Assembly (NCBI GenBank): GCA_035632955.1
Contig: DASQFU010000144.1
Coordinates: forward strand, 1-18,616
Direction of reading: 5' to 3'
DNA: 18,616 nt
Origin: DASQFU01 sp035632955
GTDB lineage: Bacteria; Eisenbacteria; RBG-16-71-46
Below are positions 1 to 6,297 of this stretch, in pieces. A program made the translations under genes and the position numbers. Under the pieces are notes generated by a model. That model ran no database searches. It was not told the DNA's origin and was given only the letters and a program-made list of their open reading frames with translations. The number at the start of each line of letters is the position of its first letter. Position 1 is the first letter of the stretch.

Positions 1-369
1 GCCAGTGTAGCCCCGCGCCGATTTGAGCCCCCAGGCGCGCGTGGCCGGGTCGTTCTTCACGCCGCTCGCTGTCAGCACGCTGCGCAGGAACAGGCTGCTC
101 TTGACCTGCTCGCGCATCAGGTCGGCTTGCGATTCGGAGCCGCGCGAGCTGCCGATGATGCCGCTCAGGTTGCCCGAGATCGGCTGCGCCGTCTCGAGCA
201 CCATCGTGACCGAGCTGAAGTACACGGGTTTGAGCAGGAACGCCGCGGAGATGCCGGCGATCACCGCCACCGCCCAGGGCAGGAACAGCAGCAGCTTGCG
301 CCGCAGCAGCACGCGGAAGATCTCGCGCACGTCGATGATGGTCGGGGGACGACTGTCGTTCATGTTCAT
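1..369 (-). CDS. Wzz-like polysaccharide chain-length determinant, N-terminal part (cut by window edge)
   Basis: The first 123 codons of a gene that runs off the left edge. The start region is hydrophilic, then a membrane helix covers about residues 26-46 (rich in Leu, Val, Ala), followed by a periplasmic stretch containing KPVYFSSVTMVLE. This topology and the 'K-P-x-Y-x-S...V' region just after the helix are typical of Wzz/GumC/BY-kinase membrane adaptors that set polymer length in Wzy-type export. The ATG at 369 overlaps the stop of the upstream export gene (ATGA), so translation is probably coupled; a second ATG lies two codons downstream at 363. No strong Shine-Dalgarno sequence sits at normal distance. 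Whether the protein carries a C-terminal kinase domain cannot be seen. The neighbours (export protein, dehydratase/glycosyl-phosphate transferase) support the polysaccharide role. Confidence 0.8.
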   Translation of the reverse strand, partial: MNMNDSRPPTIIDVREIFRVLLRRKLLLFLPWAVAVIAGISAAFLLKPVYFSSVTMVLETAQPISGNLSGIIGSSRGSESQADLMREQVKSSLFLRSVLTASGVKNDPATRAWGLKSARGYTG

Positions 370-1331
370 CGATTTCTGAGGATGTCCTGGACCAGGATCA
401 GGTTCGCGACATCGCCGGCCACCGTCAACATGCTCTGCAGACCCGCCCAGGCACGCCCGAACTGCGCCGCGCCACTGGTGCCCACGAACACCACGTCGCC
501 TTCCTTGACCACGTACGGCGCGCGGCCGCTGCGATTGAGGCCAGCGCGCAGATTGACCGTCACCACCGACGCCCGTCCGTCATCGGTCGTGATGACCCGC
601 ACGCTCGTAAGATCGCCGCTGCGGGTGAAGCCGCCCGCGAGCGCCAGGACCTGCCAGAGACTCTGGCCGCCGCCGACCGGATAGACGCCGGGCCGGGTGA
701 CCTCGCCGAGCACCCCGACGCCGCTGGTCACGATCGTGCCTCCGAACCCCGCGACGCCGGCCAGCCCCATCGGCACGACCACGGTGTCACCCGGCTTGAG
801 CTCCGGCAGTTGCGCCTGCCCGTCGCGGATCGCTGCCGCCACGTCCGCGAACAGGCTCTTTCGTCCGGGGCCTTCGCGCCGGATGACCTCGACCCGCGTC
901 AGGTCCGCGTTCGGCACCGCGCCGCCCGCCTGACCGATCACTTCGATCAGGCTCGGCATGGTCTCGAACCCGTAGCGGCCCGGGGTCGCCACCGCCCCGG
1001 TGACGTAAACGCTGCGGCTCATGAACCGTGTCACCGTCACGGTGACGGCGGTGGTCTGGCGCAGGTAGCTCGATAGCCGGTCGGCGAGCCGCTCTCCGAG
1101 CGCCTTGGGAGTGAGGCCCGCGGCCTTGATCTCGCCGAGCGGCGGGAAGGTGACGTTGCCCTGAGAGCTCACCGTCACGGTGCGCTCGAGCTCGGGATGG
1201 AGGTAGACGGACACCGTCAGGACGTCCTCGATCCCGAGCACGTACTGCGTCTGTGCCCTGGCTGGAGCCGGCGCGAGGCCCAGGATCACGACCAGCGCGA
1301 GCGTGGACCATATCGAGTGTTGGCGCTTCAT
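366..1331 (-). CDS. Wza-like polysaccharide export protein (Poly_export/SLBB)
   Basis: A 321-residue periplasmic/outer-membrane export protein. A signal peptide covers residues 1-26, with cleavage likely after ARA. The Poly_export domain starts at YVLGIEDVLTVSVY (about 30-43) and runs to about 105. A first SLBB beta-grasp domain (YVTGAVATPGRYGF, from about 109) and a second one (VLGEVTRPGVYPV, from about 207) follow, ending with the typical 'KEGDVVFVG' near 276-284. The protein contains no cysteine, so unlike E. coli Wza it cannot be a lipoprotein and should be cleaved by signal peptidase I. The start at 1331 is chosen because it begins the signal peptide, has GGAG seven bases upstream (1339-1342) and overlaps the previous gene's stop as ATGA. 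It would form or contribute to the export channel for the polymer made by the upstream enzyme. Wza-type function is known for the family; the polymer is unknown. Confidence 0.9.
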   Translation of the reverse strand: MKRQHSIWSTLALVVILGLAPAPARAQTQYVLGIEDVLTVSVYLHPELERTVTVSSQGNVTFPPLGEIKAAGLTPKALGERLADRLSSYLRQTTAVTVTVTRFMSRSVYVTGAVATPGRYGFETMPSLIEVIGQAGGAVPNADLTRVEVIRREGPGRKSLFADVAAAIRDGQAQLPELKPGDTVVVPMGLAGVAGFGGTIVTSGVGVLGEVTRPGVYPVGGGQSLWQVLALAGGFTRSGDLTSVRVITTDDGRASVVTVNLRAGLNRSGRAPYVVKEGDVVFVGTSGAAQFGRAWAGLQSMLTVAGDVANLILVQDILRNR

Positions 1332-3949
1332 TGCGTCACTCCTTTGACGACGTCCGGGTCCGGCTTGACCACGCCGGGGTCCGGCCGAGGGGCCTCCCGC
1401 ACCGGCATGCCTTCGCGTGGCCGGCGCGTCACCACGCCGAAGGTCCGGCCGAGCGTGCGGATATCCAGCAGCAGCGAGCGATTGTCGATGTAATAGAGGT
1501 CGTAGTGTACCCGACGCACGACCCCGTCGGCGTCGGAGTCGGCGCACTCCGAAACCTGAGCGAGCCCGGTGACTCCAGGTAGCACGCCGAACCGGCGCGC
1601 GTAGTCGGGAACCAGGCCCTGCCACCGCAGCACCAGCTCCTGCTTCTCGGGCTTCGGCCCGACCAGCGTCATCTCGCGGCGCAGCACGTTCATCAGGTAC
1701 GGGATCTTGTCCAGCCGCCGCCGCCCGATCCAGCGACTGAACGGGCCGAGATCGGTGCGGAATCGCGCGCATTCGAACGGCTGGCCGAGCAAATCCTGCG
1801 TACGGCGCTCCGAGGCGCGCCGGTCGATGCGCGCTCCGGCGCCGAGGGTGCGGCGCTGCTGGCCGCGACGCGTCATGCCGATCCGAGTCTCATGGGTCAG
1901 GATGTCAGAGACGCCGCGGCGCCGTGCTTCGAACCCGAGCAGGATCCAGAGCGGCCACGACAGCGCGAGCAGCGCGGCGGCGACCACGGTGTCCAGCGCT
2001 CTGCGCACGACTTCCCGGTGGTCCCGCGCCGGCTTGGGTGCAGGCGCCGGCGGTTCGGCGGCGGCGGGAAGCTCGACCACGGGGGTCGCGGGCGCGACCT
2101 CGTAAGGCGCGTGCTGAGGCTCGAGGTATTCCGGGACCAGCCGATGCAGGCTGCGTTTGATCTCGCTCGCCTCGCCGACCCGCGACAGCCGCTCCAGATC
2201 CGCGACTTCGGCGAGCAGCTCGCTCTCCTGCCGGGCATCCAGATCCCAGACCAGAATGCGTTCGTGCCTGGTGATGCGCGTCTGTTCGCCCGCCGAATGG
2301 AGCTCTTCATAGAGCTTCTCGCCGGGACGTAGCCCGGTGAAGACGATCTCCACCTCTTCGCCCTCGCGCATTCCAGCGAGCCGGATGAGCTGGCGCGCGA
2401 GATCGAGGATTCGCACCTGCTCGCCCATGTCGAGCAGGAACACCTCGCCCCCGCGTCCCATGGCGCCGGCTTGCAGGACCAAACGCACGGATTCGGGGAT
2501 CGTCATGAAGTAGCGGCGTGCTTCGGGGTGCGTCACCGTCACCGGCCCGCCGCGCTCGAGCTGGCGGCGGAACAGTGGAATCACGGATCCATCGCTGCCG
2601 AGCACGTTGCCGAAGCGGACCGCGACGAACTGCGTCTGGCTGTGCTGATTGCGGCTTTGGAGCAGCATCTCGCACACGCGCTTCGAAGCGCCCATGACGC
2701 TGGTCGGGTTGACCGCCTTGTCGGTCGAGATCAGCACGAACTTCCGCACGCCGTGGCGGTCGGCGGTCTGCACCAGGTTGCGAGTGCCGACGATGTTGTT
2801 GAGCACCGCCTCGCGCGGGCTCGACTCCAGCAGCGGCACGTGCTTGTGGGCGGCGGCGTGGAACACCACGGTCGGCCGGTAACGCTTGAACCACAGCTCC
2901 AGGCCGTCGGCGTCCTGAATGTCGGCCACGACCGCGTGAACGGGCAGGCCCGGGATCTGGGCCATCAGCTCGTGATGCACATAGTAGAGTCCGTTCTCCG
3001 CGTGATCGAGCAGCACCAGCTCGCTGGGGCCAAACTCGGCCACCTGACGCGCCAGCTCGGAGCCGATCGATCCACCGGCCCCCGTGACCAATACCCGTTC
3101 GCCCCGCAGCAGGCCCGCGACCTCGTCGAGATTGAGGTGCACCGGCTGGCGGCCCAGCAGGTCCTCGATCTGGATGTCGCGCATCTGCAGCAGGGCAGGC
3201 TTGTTCTGCTGAAGATCGGAAAGTCCGGGCAGCGTCTTGATGCGCACGTTCGCCTGACTGCAGAATCGGGCAATTTCGCGCACCACCCGCGCCGGTAGGC
3301 TGGCGGCCGAGACGATCACCATCTCGGCCCGCACCTCCGTCAGGACGCGCGGCAGGTCGGCGATCGTTCCGCACACCTTGACGCCTTCGACCAGATGCCC
3401 GGTGAGCCGGGCGTCCTCGTCGATGAATGCGACCGGTGTCAGCGCCTCGGGTCCGGCAAGACGGCGACGCATTTCCTGGATGAGGTGGACGCCGGGGTTA
3501 TCGGCGCCGATCACCACCGTCCGCAGCGCGCGGCGCGGCGCGGGCCCGAGCACTCCGTCCCGTGAGACCCGCCATGCGAACCGGACGCCGCCGACCAGCA
3601 GGAGCTGCCACGCCCAAACCATGGCGATCAGGCTGCGCGGGAACAGCACGTCCGGCGTGAACAGCGCGATCGCGACCATGCCGAGCGCCGACAGCGTCAC
3701 GCCCTTGAAGACCTGGAACAGGGTGACCGTGCTCGCGTAACGCCACAGGCCGTGGAACAGCCCGGCCAATTGGTAGCCGGCCAGTGAGAGAACGGTGAAA
3801 ACCGGCGCGACCTTGAGATAGCCGACCCAGAAACGGCCCGGCACGTCTCCCTCGAAGCGGAGCACGAGGGAAATGACGAAACTCAAGTTCACGAGAGCGG
3901 CATAGCCGATCGTGAGGAATAGGAAGCGCGGCGTTCTCTTCAGACCCAT
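1328..3949 (-). CDS. Fusion: membrane nucleotide-sugar 4,6-dehydratase (PglF/WbpM/CapD type) plus phosphoglycosyl transferase (PglC/WcaJ type)
   Basis: An 873-residue protein. Residues 10-125 hold about four membrane helices, 142-215 a first Rossmann-like domain (RTVVIGAD), and 283-600 the short-chain dehydratase domain. That domain has the NAD-binding TGAGGSIGS at 289-297 and active-site TDK (409-411), Met419 and Lys423; Met at the usual Tyr position is normal for the large PglF/WbpM enzymes that make UDP-4-keto-6-deoxy sugars. A Pro/Ala-rich linker (612-641) leads to a monotopic phosphoglycosyl transferase: hydrophobic segment 650-672, FRTD at 729, LVGPKPE at 762, PGVTGLAQV at 791, DLYYIDN at 817. 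The transferase would load a sugar phosphate on undecaprenyl phosphate. Its usual catalytic Asp-Glu pair reads Asp747-Lys748 (LDKIP), and an Arg-rich insert occupies about 692-724. AGGA lies eight bases before the ATG. First gene of the polysaccharide operon; both activities in one chain is unusual. Confidence 0.9.
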   Translation of the reverse strand: MGLKRTPRFLFLTIGYAALVNLSFVISLVLRFEGDVPGRFWVGYLKVAPVFTVLSLAGYQLAGLFHGLWRYASTVTLFQVFKGVTLSALGMVAIALFTPDVLFPRSLIAMVWAWQLLLVGGVRFAWRVSRDGVLGPAPRRALRTVVIGADNPGVHLIQEMRRRLAGPEALTPVAFIDEDARLTGHLVEGVKVCGTIADLPRVLTEVRAEMVIVSAASLPARVVREIARFCSQANVRIKTLPGLSDLQQNKPALLQMRDIQIEDLLGRQPVHLNLDEVAGLLRGERVLVTGAGGSIGSELARQVAEFGPSELVLLDHAENGLYYVHHELMAQIPGLPVHAVVADIQDADGLELWFKRYRPTVVFHAAAHKHVPLLESSPREAVLNNIVGTRNLVQTADRHGVRKFVLISTDKAVNPTSVMGASKRVCEMLLQSRNQHSQTQFVAVRFGNVLGSDGSVIPLFRRQLERGGPVTVTHPEARRYFMTIPESVRLVLQAGAMGRGGEVFLLDMGEQVRILDLARQLIRLAGMREGEEVEIVFTGLRPGEKLYEELHSAGEQTRITRHERILVWDLDARQESELLAEVADLERLSRVGEASEIKRSLHRLVPEYLEPQHAPYEVAPATPVVELPAAAEPPAPAPKPARDHREVVRRALDTVVAAALLALSWPLWILLGFEARRRGVSDILTHETRIGMTRRGQQRRTLGAGARIDRRASERRTQDLLGQPFECARFRTDLGPFSRWIGRRRLDKIPYLMNVLRREMTLVGPKPEKQELVLRWQGLVPDYARRFGVLPGVTGLAQVSECADSDADGVVRRVHYDLYYIDNRSLLLDIRTLGRTFGVVTRRPREGMPVREAPRPDPGVVKPDPDVVKGVTQ

Positions 3950-4240
3950 CCTTGTCGTCCTGGCAAGCTCCGGACCGCTCCCCCCAGTCGGCGCTATGGG
4001 CGTGGTGGGACCCGACAGGGCTCACGCCGGCAAGGGAGAAGCAGCGGATCTCTGCGGCCTTAGGATTGGCGTCTTGCGCTCGTGCTGCTCAACAACCCGG
4101 GAAAGGACACGTCCCCTCCCCGAGGTCTCGAACTCCGGCCCGACGCCCGTGCACCGGTTATCGACCGGATGCCGGCGCACGTCTTGGGTTATGTGGGCCA
4201 ACTTTTCCCTGGGTGAGACAGCCCAGGTGGGCGCTTCGTC
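3950..4240 (-). promoter_or_regulatory. Long 5' leader of the polysaccharide operon, candidate structured RNA
   Basis: About 290 bases lie between the predicted transcription start (near 4240) and the first operon gene, with no convincing gene on either strand. On the minus strand several inverted repeats could fold: CCTGGG/CCCAGG at 4208-4227 (8-base loop), CCGGT/ACCGG at 4154-4168 enclosed by GTGC/GCAC at 4149-4180, GCAG/CTGC at 4041-4055, and GGCGTG/CACGCC at 3999-4028 enclosing CCC-TGTC-GGG. I do not recognise a known riboswitch; the cyclic di-GMP (GEMM) core was looked for and not found. It could be an attenuator, a new leader RNA, or simply GC-rich spacer. Confidence 0.35.
3958..3961 (-). 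promoter_or_regulatory. Ribosome binding site of the dehydratase/transferase fusion gene
   Basis: AGGA on the minus strand ends eight bases before the ATG at 3949. It fixes the start of the operon's first gene at the residue preceding the first membrane helix. Confidence 0.6.
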
Positions 4241-4246
4241 GGCGAC

Positions 4247-4276
4247 ATTCTAAGAGGATGTGGAAAGTCGAGTCAA
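4247..4276 (-). promoter_or_regulatory. Sigma-70-like promoter of the polysaccharide operon
   Basis: On the minus strand TTGACT (4271-4276) and TAGAAT (4247-4252) are 18 bases apart, each matching five of six consensus bases. This is the best promoter in the window. The predicted start of transcription is near 4240, about 290 bases before the first coding codon. Confidence 0.65.
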
Positions 4277-4318
4277 GGATTGTGGCTAAATAGCTTAGGC
4301 GAACGCCGCTGCGTGCGA

Positions 4319-4340
4319 TTCGCGCGCACTTGCGTGCGAA
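4319..4340 (-). other. Hairpin downstream of tRNA-Glu, possible 3' end or processing signal
   Basis: The minus strand reads CGCAC-GCAA-GTGCG, flanked by TTCG and CGAA arms with one bulge, about 40 bases after the tRNA-Glu CCA end. No T-run follows, so it is only a weak candidate for ending tRNA transcription. Confidence 0.3.
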
Positions 4341-4380
4341 GCGATGTGGCCCCGACGGGTGAAGGGGAATCAACGCGAGT

Positions 4381-4456
4381 TGGTAGCGCTACGGGGATTC
4401 GAACCCCGGTCTGATGGCTGAGAACCACCTGTCCTAGACCCCTAGACGATAGCGCC
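4381..4456 (-). tRNA. tRNA-Glu (anticodon CUC)
   Basis: The minus strand folds as a complete 76-base tRNA: acceptor stem GGCGCTA/TAGCGCT (first pair G-U), D arm with TAGGGGTCTAGG, anticodon stem GGTGG/CCATC around loop TTCTCAG (anticodon CTC, reads GAG), T arm CGGGG-TTCGAAT-CCCCG, discriminator A and encoded CCA. The acceptor stem and D arm resemble bacterial tRNA-Glu. It lies downstream of tRNA-Gln and gltX with its own promoter. Confidence 0.96.
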
Positions 4457-4502
4457 ACACGCGGAATCGGAACGCGCGGGCTCGCTTCCCGAAACGGGCC
4501 GG

Positions 4503-4531
4503 AAGCTAGCCACCGAATCCCGCAGCGTCAA
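4503..4531 (-). promoter_or_regulatory. Candidate promoter of tRNA-Glu
   Basis: On the minus strand TTGACG (4526-4531) and TAGCTT (4503-4508) are 17 bases apart. The predicted start, near 4496, gives a leader of about 40 bases before the mature tRNA. The -35 is strong (five of six); the -10 matches only three of six. Confidence 0.45.
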
Positions 4532-4567
4532 GGGAACACGAGCGCGGGCCGCGCATCCCTCGAAGGT

Positions 4568-4641
4568 TGGCTGCCCGGCAAGGATTCGAACCTCGACTAA
4601 CTGGTCCAGAGCCAGTCGTGCTACCGTTACACCACCGGGCA
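4568..4641 (-). tRNA. tRNA-Gln (anticodon CUG)
   Basis: A 74-base minus-strand tRNA: acceptor TGCCCGG/CCGGGCA, D arm with GTGTAACGGTAGCAC, anticodon stem ACTGG/CCAGT around loop CTCTGGA (anticodon CTG, reads CAG), T arm CGAGG-TTCGAAT-CCTTG, discriminator G, encoded CCA. The unpaired-type 5' U (U1-A72) fits tRNA-Gln. It follows gltX by 37 bases and precedes tRNA-Glu by 111 bases. Confidence 0.96.
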
Positions 4642-4656
4642 CTCGAGCGGCGCGGG

Positions 4657-4686
4657 AATCTATCAAAGCCCCTTATCCTCAGGCAA
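4657..4686 (-). promoter_or_regulatory. Candidate promoter of tRNA-Gln, overlapping the gltX stop
   Basis: On the minus strand TTGCCT (4681-4686) lies in the last codons of gltX and TAGATT (4657-4662) follows after 18 bases; each matches four of six consensus bases. Transcription would start near 4650, about nine bases before the tRNA. Read-through from gltX is an alternative source of the transcript. Confidence 0.4.
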
Positions 4687-6154
4687 GCCGCCCTGCCCGC
4701 ACCTCTTCCGACCAGCGCGCGGCCGCTTGGCGCACTCGTTCGACGGCGCGCTCGCGCCCGAGCAACCACAGAGTCTCGAAGATTCCAAAGCTCACGCACT
4801 CGCCGGTCACGGCGACCCGCGCGGGCGCGACGACGTCTCCGAGCTTGAGACCGCGCTCGGCCGCCAACGCCCGCATCTCCCGCTCGAGGCTCGCGAGCGA
4901 GTACTCTGCATCGCTCTCCAGCCGGTCGGCCAGCGCCTCGAGCACGGAGCCGAGGTCCGGCCGGTCGCGAACGGATGCCCACGCTTCGAGGACGATCGTC
5001 ACCAGATCGCTCACCAGAAACGCGACGTAACGCTCGGCATCCGCCAGCGTCTTCAAACGATCCCCGATCGCGCGCACCAGGACCGCCCGCCATTCGGGCG
5101 TGCGGTCCGCGAGCGAGATCCCGCGCCCGGCCAGAAACGCCTCCACCCGGCGAATGCGCTCGGCTTCGTCCAGGCGCTTGAGGTGCTGCCCGTTCATCCA
5201 CTCCAGTTTTTCGAGGTTGAAGAACGCAGGGTTCGCTTTGACGCGCTCGAGCTCGAACAGCCGCTCGAGCTCGGCGAGCGTGAACAGCTCGCGCTCGCCG
5301 TCGTAGGCCCAGCCGAGCAGGGCGAGGAAGTTCGCCATCGCTTCGGGCAGATATCCGAGATCCTGGAACGCGGCGACGGAGGTCGCGCCGTGGCGCTTCG
5401 AGAGCCGCGTGCCGTCCGCGCCGAGGATCATCGACGCATGCGCGAACACCGGCGGCGCGAGACCGAGCGCTTGGAACAGCAGGATCTGGCGCGGCGTGTT
5501 GGAGATGTGATCGTCGCCACGGATGACGTGGCTGATGGCCATCTCGTGGTCGTCCACGACGCACGCGAAGTTGTAGGTCGGGTGCCCATCCGAGCGCAGC
5601 AGGACGAAGTCGTCGAGCACGTCGTTTTGGAACGCCACGCGCCCGCGCACGACGTCGTCCCATGCCGTCTCCCCCGCCACCGGAAGCGTGAAGCGGATCG
5701 CGGTCGGCCGTCCTTCGCCTGCGAGTCGCACGCGCGCGTCGTCATCGAGTCGCCGGCAGCGCCCGTCGTAGCGCGGCGACTCGCCGCTCGCGATCTGCGC
5801 CGTGCGCCGCGCCTCCAGCTCCTCGGGCGTGCAGTAACACGCGTACGCGTTCCCGGCCGCCAGCAACCGATCCGCGCAGGCGCGGTAACGCGCCAAGCGT
5901 TGCGATTGGAAGTAGGGACCGTGCCCGCCCCCGATCTCCGGGCCTTCGTCCCAGGCCAGTCCGAGCCACCGCAAGCTGTCGAGAATCCCGCGCACCGATT
6001 CCTCGGTCGAGCGTTGCGCGTCGGTGTCCTCGATCCGCAGCACGAACACGCCGCCCGCGCGGCGGGCGAAGAGATAGTTGTAGAGTGCGGTGCGGGCTCC
6101 GCCGACGTGGAGATGGCCGGTCGGGCTCGGCGCGAATCGGACGCGTACGCTCAT
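4679..6154 (-). CDS. gltX: Glutamyl-tRNA synthetase
   Basis: A 491-residue class I synthetase, close to the normal bacterial length, that attaches glutamate to tRNA-Glu (and to tRNA-Gln in organisms using the amidotransferase route). RFAPSPTGHLHVGGART (6-22) contains the HIGH signature, IEDTDAQRS (41-49) is the conserved ATP/Glu site, and GTRLSKRHGA (248-257) is the KMSKS-type loop. The C-terminal third is the helical anticodon-binding region. A partial zinc site is seen as Cys106, Cys108 and Cys133 (spacing CxCx24C as in E. coli), but the fourth ligand position is Arg135, not His. The ATG at 6154 starts directly before the Rossmann strand; the ribosome site is weak (GGA about 14 bases upstream). 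A promoter with a palindrome lies upstream, and the two tRNA genes lie downstream on the same strand. Confidence 0.97.
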   Translation of the reverse strand: MSVRVRFAPSPTGHLHVGGARTALYNYLFARRAGGVFVLRIEDTDAQRSTEESVRGILDSLRWLGLAWDEGPEIGGGHGPYFQSQRLARYRACADRLLAAGNAYACYCTPEELEARRTAQIASGESPRYDGRCRRLDDDARVRLAGEGRPTAIRFTLPVAGETAWDDVVRGRVAFQNDVLDDFVLLRSDGHPTYNFACVVDDHEMAISHVIRGDDHISNTPRQILLFQALGLAPPVFAHASMILGADGTRLSKRHGATSVAAFQDLGYLPEAMANFLALLGWAYDGERELFTLAELERLFELERVKANPAFFNLEKLEWMNGQHLKRLDEAERIRRVEAFLAGRGISLADRTPEWRAVLVRAIGDRLKTLADAERYVAFLVSDLVTIVLEAWASVRDRPDLGSVLEALADRLESDAEYSLASLEREMRALAAERGLKLGDVVAPARVAVTGECVSFGIFETLWLLGRERAVERVRQAAARWSEEVRAGRLA

Positions 6155-6193
6155 CGGGAATGCGTTCCGTGGAAGGGTTGGATGGCGCCACAG

Positions 6194-6215
6194 TAGGGTC
6201 GGAGACGCGACCCTA
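6194..6215. repeat. 8-base inverted repeat overlapping the gltX -10 region
   Basis: TAGGGTCG (6194-6201) and CGACCCTA (6208-6215) form a perfect inverted repeat with a 6-base centre. One arm contains the predicted -10 of gltX and the centre falls on the predicted transcription start. It may be an operator or a 5'-end hairpin. Confidence 0.5.
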
Positions 6216-6239
6216 GGGGGCGCGCCGGACCGGGGTCAA
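6210..6239 (-). promoter_or_regulatory. Candidate promoter of gltX
   Basis: On the minus strand TTGACC (6234-6239) and TAGGGT (6210-6215) are 18 bases apart. It lies just after the terminator of the preceding protease gene and about 50 bases before the gltX start. The -10 is weak (three of six) but fits the TAG-type boxes seen elsewhere in the window. Confidence 0.4.
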
Positions 6240-6244
6240 GCGAA

Positions 6245-6274
6245 GGCGGGCGTCTCGGAATCGAAACGCCCGCC
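6245..6274 (-). terminator. Hairpin terminator of the C25 protease gene
   Basis: A 13-pair stem (GGCGGGCGT pairing with ACGCCCGCC, extended through a G-T pair by TCG/CGA) with a 4-base loop begins 24 bases after the protease stop. The T-run is poor (TTCGCTTG), as is common in GC-rich genomes, so it may rely partly on Rho. Confidence 0.65.
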
Positions 6275-6297
6275 GTGCACCGCCGAAGCCGCCGGCG

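Noticed and set aside
3950..4240. Cyclic di-GMP (GEMM) or other known riboswitch in the polysaccharide leader
   Set aside because: The conserved GEMM core sequences could not be found, and no thiamine, cobalamin, SAM or glycine element was recognised.
4727..6196. 489-codon open frame on plus, antisense to gltX
   Set aside because: Shadow of gltX. It also runs through the promoter and palindrome upstream of gltX and has no motif.
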